DNA from: Liolophura sinensis
Taxonomy: Eukaryota > Mollusca > Polyplacophora > Chitonida > Chitonidae
Reading direction: 5' to 3'
NCBI RefSeq assembly: GCF_032854445.1
Contig: NC_088300.1
Location: forward strand, 75,693,005-75,757,004
DNA: 64,000 nt
This document shows, piece by piece, positions 36,337 to 47,625 of this stretch; position 1 is the stretch's first letter; every line of letters begins with the position of its first letter. The position numbers and the translations under genes were made by a program. The notes under the pieces were generated by a model, which saw only the letters and a program-made list of their open reading frames with translations, did no database searches and was not told where the DNA came from.

Positions 36337-36760
36337 GTCGCTCTCACTACAGGTGACAAGACCTTTCCAAGTGCTCCCAATATATGTGTTAAGTCTTTTC
36401 CCACTGCTCTGACTACAGGTGACAAGACCTTCCCAGTTGCTCTCAGTATAGATGACAAGTCTTTTCCCACTGCTCTGACTGCAAGTGACAATTATTTTGC
36501 CAGTGCTCTGACTACATGTGAGAAACGCTTTCTCGGTGCCCTGTGTACTAGTGACAAAACCTCCAGTGCTCTGGCTACAGGCGACAAGACTTTTTCCAGT
36601 GCTCTAGTTACAGGCGACAAGCCTTTTTCAAGGACTTTAACTGTAGGTGACAAGCCCTTTTAAAGTGCTCTGACTGCAGATTACAAGCCTTTATCCAATG
36701 CTCTCATTGTGGTTGACAAGTTTTTCATGTGTTCTCACTGCAGGCGACCAGCATTTTTCC
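36337..36760 (+). repeat. 33-bp tandem repeat with an open 11-residue peptide frame
   Basis: About twelve diverged 33-bp units containing CTGACTACAGGTGACAAGAC lie between exons 4 and 5 of the 33 kb gene. On the + strand one frame is open from 36337 to the stop at 36661-36663 (108 codons, no ATG) and reads as 11-residue units of GDKTFPSALTT type. One unit has lost exactly one codon. Most units contain ACAG|GTGACA, which can look like a 3' or a 5' splice site. It may be a cassette exon region or simply a minisatellite. Confidence 0.6.
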
Positions 36761-36897
36761 TTGTGACTTTGCGTGTTTAACTGTACTGCATTTTTTTAGT
36801 CAGTAATCCACTCATAAGCCTCATTCATGACTAGTATTCTTGAGTGAGTGCAGCATAAAACAGATTGGATTAATCACAGTGTTGTCGTTGTGGGCAG

Positions 36898-37268
36898 GTG
36901 AGCAGCGAACTGGGACAGATGAGCTGCAGACTGGGGCAGGTGAGCTGCAGACTGGGGCAGGTGAGCTGCAGACTGGTCCTGATATGCAGCAGAAGGGGAC
37001 AGATTTACAGCAGGATGTGGAAGGTGCGCAGAATGTGCTTGGGGATTCCAGTACAACCTCTGAGAGGTGCGGCAAGACGGTGGCGTCTCATGACGTGGAG
37101 GATCATCATCCGCATGGCCCTTTGCGGGACGGGGAGGCCAGTGGAGGGGAAGAGAGTGGTACATCAGTTCTGAATCCAGCCCAGAACGCGGGCGGGTGCG
37201 CAGGCATTGCTCTAGGAAGGTGGGCGGCGCGGGCATTTGCTATGTGGGAGTTAATACAGTATTATTGA
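36898..37268 (+). CDS. Last exon of the 33 kb TIR-like gene, repeats and YY tail
   Basis: Acceptor TTGTGGGCAG, phase 1, open to TGA at 37266-37268. It begins with three 7-residue units (GELQTGA type, 21-bp repeats), followed by a Q/E/D/G-rich stretch, NPAQN, and the ending GRWAARAFAMWELIQYY. The 58 kb gene ends in GRVFSSVWNLLKYY and also has an NPAQN motif, so the two last exons are homologous. The ending could form a short amphipathic helix. The open minus-strand frame (36874-37236) over the same repeats is judged a shadow. Confidence 0.6.
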
Positions 37269-38743
37269 TGTTCCCAAGAAGGCAGTAGCAAAAATAATTG
37301 CGTTTTGTGTAGGTCGGAATCAATGGGCAACTTCCCTTTGTATGTCAACATTGTTACTTAGTACGTTTGTTGTACTAATCCTCACTATTACTCCAGTCTT
37401 CACACTCACGTGAAGGACTGAACCCAGAACATTATAAGGTTGCATAAATTCTGTGAGGTTCCTGTTTTCTTCTTAATGACAATGTGCTCTTATTTGTCTA
37501 TGGCAGAGTATGCCTACACATACCGGTACTTTCAACTTTAGAAGGCAGTAAAGGTTTCATACATCAGGAAATGTTTAAATTCCGATGAATTATCCGTGAA
37601 TGTCATGAATAAATACAATTTCTACATCAATCGTATCATTTGGCCAAAATCTACAAAATAGTTGTGACAGTAAGTTATACGAGAGTCAACAGGCCAGGTT
37701 GACGCGTACAGAAAACCTTGTTGAGAAGAGCAAAACTTATTTCACGGTTAAAGGGAGAGAACCCGGATTTAGAATCATACAAAATTTGTGAAACGCTGGT
37801 GTAAGGAAAATAAATGCCCCCCCTGTCTATTGTCCAGGGCTTCATAAATAAACAAACAAACAAATAAATAAAGGAAGAGTTCGGAGTTTGCTTACTAAGC
37901 AAATGTATAATGTAGCCCGCCTCATAGGCCAAAACCACATGTTACTGCCAATTGGTACGACGAGACTGTGACTGTTTACGGTGACCAAGTGTAGAGTGAG
38001 TTGTCCAGGGATGAAGAAATATAGTAGGTTCAAATTTATGTTATTGTTGTTTTAACGCCATACACTTATGGCAATGTACAAAATTTCCGGTCAAAGTCCG
38101 GGTTTGAACTTGCATCTGGTTTGTCCTAGCTACTGAATGCCAAGTTTCTCTAACCTCTATTCCACTCACCTACTAGGCTGAAGTGGAGTAGTATGTTATC
38201 ATATGTATTTCTGGCGAATAAATCTGTCTTTATGTAAATTTCGAAATTCGTGAGCCAATAGCTAATAATTAACGGTCATTCTAAGTTGCTTAACTTAAGC
38301 TGACGCTTTTTAAAAAACAACCCCCACATAAAACAGAACTTAAGCGTCACTATGTTACCGTTAAAAAGTCCATACCACAAATTTGTGGTAGAAAAATCTA
38401 TCAACGGAAACCCAATCAAATTTTTGCATTTATTTTAACATAACGCTAATTTTAAGGGTATTTTCATTTTAACGGTAACGACGTTCCTGAAATTTATAAT
38501 ACGAGTAGCATTACAACTTTTTCAAACTTTTGAATAATTTTAACACTTTATATAAATAGTCCAGGTACGAGTCTGATATTTACTGAAAGGCAATACATTT
38601 GAGACATTCTTATTAACTACAAAATATTTGATTTTATTAATATGGATGACGAATGCGGCCACTGGCTTCTACTGGCTTGTATGTAGCCGCCACCTTCAAT
38701 ACCCGCTGGTCGACATTAACAAAAATAAATCATCACAAACTTG
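37269..38743. other. No recognisable gene
   Basis: Downstream of the 33 kb gene. Contains the putative polyadenylation signal at 37606; otherwise unassigned AT-rich sequence with no repeat seen by eye. Confidence 0.4.
37606..37611 (+). terminator. Possible polyadenylation signal
   Basis: AATAAA 338 bases after the stop of the 33 kb gene, on the same strand. It is the first good match downstream, but AATAAA is common in this AT-rich DNA, so the assignment is weak. Confidence 0.3.
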
Positions 38744-39450
38744 ACCCGCAGGTTTTATGACAGGACGCGAGATTAGTAAACTGCGCGATTTTATTGCTAC
38801 TCTAGTGCAGTTTGTCAAAATCGTTTTCACCCCGCTGGTTTTATGACAGGACACGAGATTAGTAAACTGCGCGATTTTATTGCTATTCTCGTGCAGTTTG
38901 TCAAAAACGTTTTCACCCCGCTGTTTTTATGACAGGACACGAGATTAGTAAACTGCGCGATTTTATTGCTATTCTCGTGCAGTTTGTCAAAACGTTTTCA
39001 CCCCGCAGGTTTATGACAGGACACGAGATTAGTAAACTGCACGATTTTATTGCTATTCTCGTGCAGTTTGTCAAAAACGTTTTCACCCCGCTGGTTTTAT
39101 GACAGGACACGAGATTAGTAAACTGCGCGATTTTATTGCTATTCTCGTGCAGTTTGTCAAAACGTTTTCACCCCGCTGGTTTTATGACAGGACACGAGAT
39201 TAGTAAACTGCGCGATTTTTTTATTGCTATTCTCGTGCAGTTTGTCAAAACGTTTTCACCCCGCAGGTTTATGACAGGACACGAGATTAGTAAACTGCAC
39301 GATTTTATTGCCATTCTCGTGCAGTTTGTCAAAAACGTTTTCACCCCGCTGGTTTTATGACAGGACACGAGATTAGTAAACTGCGCGATTTTATTGCTAT
39401 TCTCGTGCAGTTTGTCAAAAACGTTTTCACCCCGCTGGTTTTATGACAGG
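38744..39450. repeat. 87-bp satellite-like array, eight copies
   Basis: Unit GCTGGTTTTATGACAGGACA + CGAGATTAGTAAACTGCGCG + ATTTTATTGCTATTCTCGTG + CAGTTTGTCAAAAACGTTTT + CACCCCG. Copies are nearly identical apart from A-run and T-run length. Pairs of copies share variants (AACGTTTT with CCCGCAGGTTTATG), which suggests a two-unit higher-order pattern. Confidence 0.95.
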
Positions 39451-39654
39451 GCGAGAACTTCAGAAGTTCGCGGCTTCAGAAGGCGAATGGCCACATCCAT
39501 CTTCCTGGGATGAGACAATATGACTATTTTGCCAACAAGTTACGGTATACAACCTCTTTAATAACCCAATGACATTCCTCTCTGATCTGATGTGAGAGCT
39601 TCTCAATCAACAATTGACATAAAACAACAATTCTAATAAGAATCGAAGTCCGGA

Positions 39655-39932
39655 GACCCGGGATCAAACCCGGGTCGGGTCACACCAAAGACTTTAAAAA
39701 TTGCACTACTTGTTGCTGCCTCGCTTGACGCTCAGCACTTAGAGGTCAGAACAACGAAACAGGACTGGTTGGCCTGGTGTCAGTATAATGTGACTGGGAG
39801 GGGTGTCACGCCTGTGAGGTCGGCATGGTACTTGCCACAGAAAAACACAGTATGTATACACACACTTAATGACTCCTCGTCGTCATATGACTGAAAAACT
39901 GTTTTAAGTGCGACGTTGAACACCAAGAATAA
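39655..39932 (+). mobile_element. tRNA-derived SINE
   Basis: GGGATCAAACCCGGGTCGGG (B-box region), then CAAAGACTTTAAAAATTGCA, TTGCTGCCTCGCTTGACGCTCAGCAC, and an end CGTCATATGACTG ... GCGACGTTGAACACCAAG. Shares the middle with 23398-23605 and a form of the end with 19313-19648. Confidence 0.7.
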
Positions 39933-40521
39933 TAATTTATAGTATGGACTACACACAGATGCAGTCGTGAATGTGTATATTATCGAAGATACTACTTGCC
40001 ATTACTGTAATGATACAAATGAAGATACCTTTCATTATTTTTTTTATTTGCTCTCAATTTGCCACCCATAGGAAGCACAAAAACGCTACATACTCTCACA
40101 CAAATTATTTCAGCCGGTGTAAATTATTCTGTTTTTATTCCACAATGTTCACGATATATATGTAATATACTTTTGTTTGGCTCTAAAGATTTAAATTTCG
40201 AAAATAATAAACTTGTTTTTCAATGTGTGCATAAATTTATCAATGATACAGAAAGATTTTATGACAATGGTAATGGTACTAACGATGTTAACATTGTAAA
40301 TAATAATTAATTTCTTTCAACTTATATCTGAAATATGTATTTTCATATTTATATGTATGTACTTCGTTAGTTATTATGTTGTTAACTGTTGCTTTGAGGT
40401 GATCTCCGTAGTAGCCATTAGGCTGAGATATCCTCGTTAAATAAATAAAGAATTAAATTAAATATGTATGGCAATGACAAAAATATTACACCCATGTACG
40501 GGAAGAGGAATTAAATAACGT

Positions 40522-40793
40522 TATTTATTTATTTATTTATTTGATTGGTGTTTTACGCCGTACTCAAGAATATTTCACTTATTCGACGGCGGCCAGCATT
40601 ATGGTGGGTGGAAAACGGGCACAGCCCGGGGGAAACCCACGACCATCCGCAGGTTACTGGAGGAAGACCTTCCCACGTGCGGCCGGAGAGAACCCAGCAT
40701 GAGCTGGTCTTGAACTCACAGCGACCGCATTGGTGAGAGGCTTCTGGGTCACTACGCCGCGCTAGCGCGCTAACCGTAGCCACGGAGGCCCCG
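40522..40793 (-). mobile_element. Full-length tRNA-derived SINE with target-site duplication
   Basis: On the minus strand: GGGGCCTCCGTGGCTACGGTTAGCGCGCTAG head (A box), GAGTTCAAGACC (B box), GGGTTTCCCCCGGGC middle, GTGAAATATTCTTGAGTACGGCG end and an (AAAT)n tail. GAATTAAATAACG flanks it on both sides, a 13-bp target-site duplication as expected for LINE-driven insertion. This is the best reference copy in the window. Confidence 0.93.
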
Positions 40794-41430
40794 AATTAAA
40801 TAACGAATTGTATGTGTTAAAAGTAGGCAAGGTGAACACTGAGGCACATAGCATCACAGACATGACATTTCTATCCTTGCGTTGGTATTTCGCTACGAGG
40901 GAACTACAGGCAAGGTGAACTCTGAGGAACACAGCATCATAGACATGACTTTTCTATCGTTCCGTTGGTATTTCACACTGAAAGCATAGGTTTCCATGTT
41001 GATGCGCCGTTTGCATTGAAAGTTTTTTTTTAGTCGTTTTAAAAGGTTTGTCAGCACGTATGCTTATGTTTGGAGAGTTATCGCCCATGTTATGTCACGT
41101 TAGGGTCCCAATGAGTCTTTATTTGGTTGTTTAGATCAACGAAATGAACTTTCTTCTTTTGGTCTTATACGTGTCTTTTTTCATACAGCATGCTAATATA
41201 AAGTGCTTATATACCTACTGTTCAAAATATTTCTTCTTGAATGGGTTTATGGATTTAGAAGCTCACTACAACCAAAGACGGCTAGTCTCACCAAGATGGC
41301 GACCAAACCAGAGCAAATGGCCACAGACTCCCATTAATTTTTCATAAGTGACAATGTTAACGTTTAGTGTTGTAGCTCAGTCCCAAACATTCCGTGGCCA
41401 ATAGGCTTTGGTGCATACCTGGTCCAGTCT

Positions 41431-42342
41431 GTGAGAAAGAAGCCATAAAAATCTTGACATAGGTTGACTGTCAAAATCTGGACCTTTCTATGCCGGCAGC
41501 TGAGAGGCAGTGCCTAGCAACGTCAAGGTGACGTCACCCGTAGCCTCATCACCACCTGCCTCCTTGTGTCCTCTCGCCCACAATTTCAAACTTTCATCAT
41601 TGAAACTCATACCTGCCCAAAGCTTAGACAATTTCCATCATTTTTTTACCAAGCATGCACCTGTGCACCAAAAACGGCAGGCTGGCAGCGAAAAAAAGAC
41701 TTTACACCCTAAAATTCACAGAATTACATTCCCGAAAAACGGAAGCTGTAATGAGAATCTGTGTCCTAAATACGCGTGGAAATCCCCTGTAGGTCAACCG
41801 GAAATCCCCTTTTAACTTCCTGCTTTACAGATCAAGTGGCTAGCCAGTTTTCATTCACAATGCAGGCCAAGCTGAGAAATGATTTGATCTCGCACGTAAA
41901 CTTGTTTCTGATGAGCGGTAGAGGTAAGGTAATTTTTCGCTAGTTTTTCTTTGGAAGACAATATTTCACTGGAGACAAGTTGTCTACCATCGTTTCTCTC
42001 GTAAACCGTCACCGGACAAAATTCATGTTGTGTGACCTGTGGTCACGCACGTTATTATAGGAATTAGTATATCTTATTAGCCTCGAATGCAATTCTCTGT
42101 GTATTTGATGGGTAAAGTCTTGTTTCGCTACCAGCCTACCATTTTCGGTGTAGAGGTGCATATTTCGTAAATGATAGAATTTGTCCAAACTTCGGGTGCG
42201 TATGAGTTTTAATGATGAAAGTTGAAAATTCTTGGCGAGAGGACACAAGGAGACAGGTGGTGATGTGACGTCTTCTTTTGGCGTTGCTATGGAAAGGTCC
42301 AGATGGTTAACCTATGTCAAGATTTTTATGGCTGCTTTCGAG
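41431..42342. mobile_element. Foldback element with 250-300 bp inverted arms
   Basis: The left arm (41431-41727) and right arm (42089-42342) are reverse complements with moderate divergence: GCCATAAAAATCTTGACATA against TATGTCAAGATTTTTATGGC, and the block around CTCCTTGTGTCCTCTCGCC. The two 80-100-residue frames (41510-41815 +, 42009-42248 -) are the same arm read twice and encode similar peptides for that reason only. No transposase seen; a non-autonomous DNA element or foldback is likely. Confidence 0.85.
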
Positions 42343-42559
42343 AACGAGGCGTAATAACGAGGTCGAGAGTAGGCCACACCTCGATCTGGTTACACACCAG
42401 GATTAATGCTTCTGGGTCGAATGGAGTCCCTGCTATCTGCTATTTTGTTTTGATCCTTTAGGCTGCCTTTTTCGTTTTTTTTTTATTTTTTTATTTTTTT
42501 TTTATTATCATTATTATTATTAGAGAATAGTGCAACGACTGATTGACGCATGATTGGCG

Positions 42560-42706
42560 GGTTAGCTTACTTGCCTTCGGTAAATCGCCTCAGTGAAGCA
42601 GCACAATTTAAGAGCGGTGAAAATTCATCCTGCAACAAGGATGCACTCGTGAAATTACTGAAAAATTGTTGAGCACGACGTTAAACCCAAAGCACTCACT
42701 CACTCA
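42560..42706 (+). mobile_element. SINE 3' part with CACTCACTCACTC tail
   Basis: TTGCCTTCGGTAAATCGCCTCAGTGAAGCAGCAC, then CACGACGTTAAACCCAAAGCACTCACTCACTC. It matches the 3' half of 19313-19648; the head is missing or replaced by the T-rich run at about 42475-42520. Confidence 0.75.
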
Positions 42707-43229
42707 TTTTGGGTATAAATTTACGTGTTTTTCATGCGGATGCACACTGGACAAAAGTAGGGAAAAGTTCTCTTCATTGGCCTCTGACTGCGTGGGTTGG
42801 GCCCTTATTAGCTGTTTGTCAATTTTGTGAAAAATTTCATGCGTTAACCCCTATCAAGAATTGGACTGGAGTTGTCTCAGGGGAAAAAAAATTATCAGGC
42901 CCAGAACTGTCGGGATTTAGAGACAGTTTTGTGAGGCCAAAACCGCATAAACAAATAAGTATATCGAAAATTAATTGTGGACTGCCGTCTCCCGTAGGGC
43001 TGCCACACACAGTCGCGTCTACCTAGTTATGCAGCCTCCTTTCGAAAATGCGTAAAAAAACCATCTCGGCCTATCTTTTAACACTAGAAAAACTACACAG
43101 GCGCAGGTTTTTAACTGGTTTTAGCATTATTTACTCCATTTTGAGCGTTTATCCTGGACATATGTTTAGCATAGCTGATAAAGAGCAGTAGAAGACCCCA
43201 AATGTACACTCAAAATGTGTACAAACGTG

Positions 43230-44790
43230 AACGTTCAGTTTGAAGCCCAACTTAACTGCACTACTATCCAGGACAGAATTGATCTTATCGAGTGACTTTA
43301 ATGTTGACCTGTTGAAAGACCCTCTTTCTAAATAGTTTTCCTGTATTAGAAATAGCAATTTGACCCAGATGGTAGATAAGCCAACTCGAAAAGCTCAACT
43401 TTAATGAATCACATCTACAGGACTCATCCTGAAAAGGTTTACCATGTAAGTGTCACCCAAATTCAAATTAGAGATCACTTTCCCATTTTCATGGCACGAA
43501 AATGTAACTTTAATCTAACGACCAAAAAAACACACACGTCATAAAACAATGCGCTATAGTGCAGGCTACCGTGAGTAGGGTTTACATGTACTATAGCTGC
43601 ATTGGCTGGACGGTAAGTTGAGTTAATTAATCACGCAGTTGAGGTAATTCCCTGGCTTCGTCTGCTTACAAAATGTCTTGATCTCAAAACATCCAGACTG
43701 GCTGAACGAAGATATTATTCTTGCTATATGAAAAGAAAAACACAGCAATCAAGCAAAGAGAAAAAGGAAGCTAAATAATAACGTAAATAGGAAAATTTAT
43801 CAGGCAAAAGCTAACTTTTTGCAAAGACACTATTGAAAATGGAGCTGGTAAACACTTCTTGGGATATTATCAAAACCTCTGTCCACCGAAACAAACAGGC
43901 CCACTACTTACTCTTAAAGCTGAAAATGAATCGGATATCAAATTACATGAACATCTCTTTCACAAGTATAGCACAAGAGAAATGATGATATTTGAGAACT
44001 TGATCTTAAAACGATAAGAAACCATGTTTCATCAAAACTACCCCCAGAAAAGAAGTTTCAGATTTCCCCTGTTTCTGATTACTTTGTTAGGAACTACCTG
44101 TCATTGTCAACTTGGCAAAGACAAAAGTGCTGAGGACGCTTGCACAAAGTAATCGTTGGCTGTGTTGAATGTAACTACCATGGCGACACATGTTGAAAGC
44201 ATATGTTGCCATGGTAGTTACCGTCAACTTAGGCTATGATCGCTTTGGGCAAGAGACCATGGACTAGATAAGACTGACAGGTAGTTACTTACGAAGTAAA
44301 CAGAAACAGGAGGAGTCAGACCTTGTTTTTTTGGAGGTAGGTTAGATTAGACATAGTCTCCTAGCGTTTTAAGATCAGGCTCGCTTAATACTCCCCGTTA
44401 AAAGTCAACACAGGAGTTCCTCAGGGATCCATACTTGGGAAAATGGTTTTTATAATTTATGTTAATGACATGGTGCCCGCAATGAATGTTTGTGTTATAG
44501 ATATGTATGCAAAAGACACTACTATTCACTCCTCTGCCAAAAATCTAAGTAAAGTGGAAACTACACTGAATGCAGATCTTCGTTTAGGAAAATGGTGTAG
44601 AAATAATAAGATTTCACAACATCCTGGAAAAACAAAATGTATGATGATTGAAAACAGTAAAACATTGAAGCCTCAGTCTGGAAAACGCAACGTACAAGTC
44701 AACTTGAATGCAGTTGAGGCTGTCAGCTGTCAAAAATCCTTGGCCTACAAATTGATAATACACCGTCTTGGTCTAAACTGATAGATGTCA
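43230..44790 (+). mobile_element. LINE fragment (endonuclease end and reverse transcriptase), interrupted
   Basis: At about 43270-43500 the translated + strand shows a decayed apurinic-type endonuclease end (S-DFN-x-DLL, then SDHFPIF). From 44400 it gives reverse transcriptase motifs: TGVPQGS-like, FIIYVNDM, and YAKD where YADD is expected, followed by LGKWCRNNKISQHPGKTKCM. The catalytic motif change and frame breaks mean it is inactive. The 5' part and 3' end are missing or unrecognised, and a foldback sits inside at 43995-44385. Confidence 0.8.
43995..44385. mobile_element. Long palindromic (foldback) element inside the LINE fragment
   Basis: The left arm starts TTGATCTTAAAACG, the right ends CGTTTTAAGATCAGG. 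They pair across the whole length, including CCTGTTTCTGATTACTT with its partner AAGTAAACAGAAACAGG and AACTACCTGTCA with TGACAGGTAGTT. The centre is the tight hairpin GTAACTACCATGG ... CCATGGTAGTTAC around 44171-44221. Arms are about 190 bp with almost no spacer. No coding capacity. Confidence 0.88.
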
Positions 44791-44941
44791 GAGTATATCT
44801 AGGCTGTTGAGTGTTCTCAGAATAACTTAAGCACCTCCTCACTGCTGTCGCGAATTACATTTTAGCATGGCCATGTTCTTCCGCACTTATATAAGTGCAT
44901 TAGCATAAGGGGAAACTTCTCACAACTACAACATATCGCAT

Positions 44942-45487
44942 GGGCATAAAAAAAATGGGCTGTACTTTGACACTCAGTATCTCCAAAACCCTCTGACGTC
45001 AGCTTCTAAAACTTTACACACTCAAAGGCCATTATGTCCTTAGTGTACAGACCAAATTTCAGTTTCATCCTTTAAGATTTCTGTTCATGGGACCAATATC
45101 AAAAACGCATGTTCCGGACATTTCAAAATGATCAATTCCTTGTCTGTCGCAGAGAAAACCATCTTGATTCAGCAAAAGCTGTGCCTATCTGGCAGAAGGG
45201 TTTCACTGACACTAGAGCCAGACAATTTTTCCAGACTACACTTGATTGACGCGTGTCACACAGGTGCAGCGCGCCCTTTACTCATGACACCTGACAGGTG
45301 ATGCAATGTGGGTCACCGGAACGTGCGTTTTTGAGGCTATGTTTTCATTGTAACCCTGTGTACAGACTGTTATGACCTTCAAAATTTGGTCAGTATATTA
45401 ACAAAATCATGCCATTTGAATGTCTAAATTTTGAACAAAGAATAATGGAGCAATGCAGCATCAAAGTACGGCCCATTTTTTATGTCC
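44942..45487. mobile_element. MITE-like element, about 545 bp
   Basis: Ends are inverted: TGGGCATAAAAAAAATGGGC + TGTACTTTGA on the left, and TCAAAGTACGGCCCATTTTTTATGTCCA on the right. The interior has no open frame of note. A target-site duplication was not clear. Confidence 0.7.
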
Positions 45488-46372
45488 ACCCGACATACCT
45501 CCATGATTGTACATAAACCTATAGCCTACATGCCTGTGTATATCAACGCTAGTTTATTATACTTTGAGGCAAAATAATTAGTTTCCAAATTATGGTAGTG
45601 CAATCTTAGACACGAGTGAAGATTTTCCCTGAGGCCCTCAGGGTGATAAATCTGAGCTACACTAGTCACAAAACAAAGGAATCAAAGTAATACTATATAG
45701 TTCTGACATATTCACATACTCATGAAAACATTTCTCAAAAGGACCAAAAGTAAAATGAATTATATCTATAAATGTATAAATAACATAGAATTTGACAGGC
45801 ATGACTGATCCCGTACCATTGTTCCCACACTTCCTGTGGATAGGGTATTGGTGGGAGGCCCACTACCCGCCCCTTCCTGCCCCCACTGCGTATAGGGCAG
45901 AAAGGCGTTGCTCCGAGTATAAAAATCAGGCTTTAAACATTTTAGTCCTTGAAAAAGGAATTGCCAGCAAAGGACCTGGTATGGTAAGGCGGGGATACGC
46001 CCCCAGAGAAGTAAGACAAGACAGTCTAAATTTTATAATTGAAGTGAATTGAATGTTTATTCACCCTATGCAAATATATGTGTAATGACATGTCGTAAAT
46101 GGCGGGAATAAAATCCGAGGGACTTCTTCTATCCCTGACTCGTTATTGTCGAATAATAATAATACATTCTTGGTGAGGAGCGATAATTGGTGAACAACTG
46201 TATTAACAAAAAAACAAAAAAAAAACAAAAAACAAATTCAACTGGAAAAAAACTCACATAGAAATGTAACACCATAAACACCTAAGTTAACTATACAATA
46301 GTGTGAATAATATTTTGTGTGACACCTTCTGTCTCGTAGATTGTGTGACTAATGTGGATCAAATATTGTTAA

Positions 46373-46693
46373 TTAAAAATCTTTTAACCTGGATTTGAAT
46401 AAAGACGTGATAGTGATTACTTTGAGGTTTGGAGGCAGTCTGTTCCATTCCCTTGGGGCTGATGATCTGATGAAATGTGTTGATAGATTCGAAGTTAGAA
46501 AAGGCACATGGAGATTGAAAGAATAGGATCTGGTTGGGTAATTGTGAACGTCAGATTGTCTTTTGAACATCTGTACAAATTTGTGAGGAAGAGAGAGTGA
46601 TTGGTGAATGAATTTATGTGCGGGTAGCAAGGAGGAGTATGTGCATTTGTGCAATTGGGAGGATTTTGAGGTTCTTAAATATTGGAGCCGCAT
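46373..46693 (-). pseudogene. LINE ORF2, C-terminal segment
   Basis: 106-codon open piece ending FKSRLKDF-stop. The motifs HNYPTR, APREWNRLP and FKSRLK are standard for the end of Jockey/CR1-type LINE polyproteins. Separated from the reverse transcriptase by the SINE insertion and frame breaks. Confidence 0.85.
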
Positions 46694-46861
46694 GATCTAA
46701 TCTTTCCGAGAAAGTGATCAGGCGGATGATGTGTTTCTGAAGAAAGCAGCGGGTTTTTTTGACATTTGATCGAGTGTGTTTGATATTTCTTACTAATAAA
46801 GTTGATGTGAGATGTCCAAGGCAGCCTTGAATTAAAGTAAACTCCCAAGAACTTGTGTTCT

Positions 46862-47035
46862 TTTTTTTTTTTTTTTTTTTTTTTTGATTGGTGTTTTACG
46901 CCGTACTCAAGAATATTTCACTTATACGACGGCGGCCAGCATTATGGTGGGTGAAAACCGGGCAAAGCCCGGGGGAAACCCACGACCATCCGCAGGTTGC
47001 TGACAAACCTTCCCACGTACGGCCGGAGAGGAAGG
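46862..47035 (-). mobile_element. SINE inserted in the LINE, with target-site duplication
   Basis: A 5'-truncated copy of the 40.5 kb family with its poly-A tail (a T run at 46861-46885 on this strand). GAACTTGTGTTCTT flanks both sides (46850-46863 and 47034-47047), so the insertion is younger than the LINE. Confidence 0.92.
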
Positions 47036-47625
47036 AACTTGTGTTCTTGCAGGCTGGCTATTTCAACGCCATGCAAATATAACGGTGGCGGAAGTGTCTT
47101 ATTTTTGAATACATTTATATGCATGCATTTTGTTATACTAATATTAAGGGACAGGCGGTTAGCTGTAAGCCAGTCGAATATTTTATGCAACCCTACAGAC
47201 ACAGTGGATGCAGCCTCGGTGCTTGTGGGCGCATAAGTGCAGACACTGGTATCATCAGCAAATAATGTAAAATCCAGAGTATCTGATGATGCTGTGATGT
47301 CATCAATGTACACTAAAAATAATACAGGACCGAGAATGTAGTCATGGGGAACACCACAATCTACCTTACGGTCTTTTGACATATTTCCGTCAGAGAGAAC
47401 TGATTGGGATCGATAGATAGTTCTCAAACCATTGAGCGCTGTGAGCTTGAAACCCATAGTATTCGAGTTTTTGTAGAAAGTTTTTGACAGGTCAAGGAAA
47501 GTCACGACAGAATGTTGTCTGGCGTGGGTAGTAGAGTGACCAGTTCTAAAACCACATTGGTTGGGCGAAATGATGTCATTGGCTGTCAGAAAATTATTCA
47601 TCATGTTTACAACTATTTTTTTCAT
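46942..47625 (-). pseudogene. LINE reverse transcriptase core
   Basis: Contains NQCGFRTGHST, VTFLDLSKTF (where DLSKAFD is usual), CGVPHDYILGPVLFLVYIDD and FADDT, then WLTANRLSLN. The D/FADD catalytic pair is present, but the palm between DLSKTF and the next helix is shortened, and the frame runs into the SINE at 47035. Confidence 0.88.

Larger units (their letters stand above)
33427..37268 (+). pseudogene. TIR-like family gene with a frameshifted first exon (five coding exons)
   Basis: Coding exons: 33560-34381, 34881-35057, 35611-35760, 35985-36044 and 36898-37268; a strong 3' splice site (CTTGTTTCTCTCTCCAG) puts the start of the first-exon transcript at 33427. Exon 1 encodes the TIR-like domain but needs at least four frame changes to follow its paralogue at 58 kb (near 33655-33690, 33748, 33953 and 34150-34250). 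Exons 2-5 are fully open and every junction is phase 1, so they read through to the stop without correction. This mixture fits either a young pseudogene or base-level assembly errors in exon 1. Product, if made: TIR-like domain, acidic repeats, then a polar repeat exon ending in the family tail WELIQYY. Role is unknown; TIR domains generally act in innate-immune signalling. Confidence 0.6.

Noticed and set aside
41510-42248. Two related small proteins on opposite strands as a gene pair
   Set aside because: The similarity is fully explained by the inverted repeat of the foldback element.
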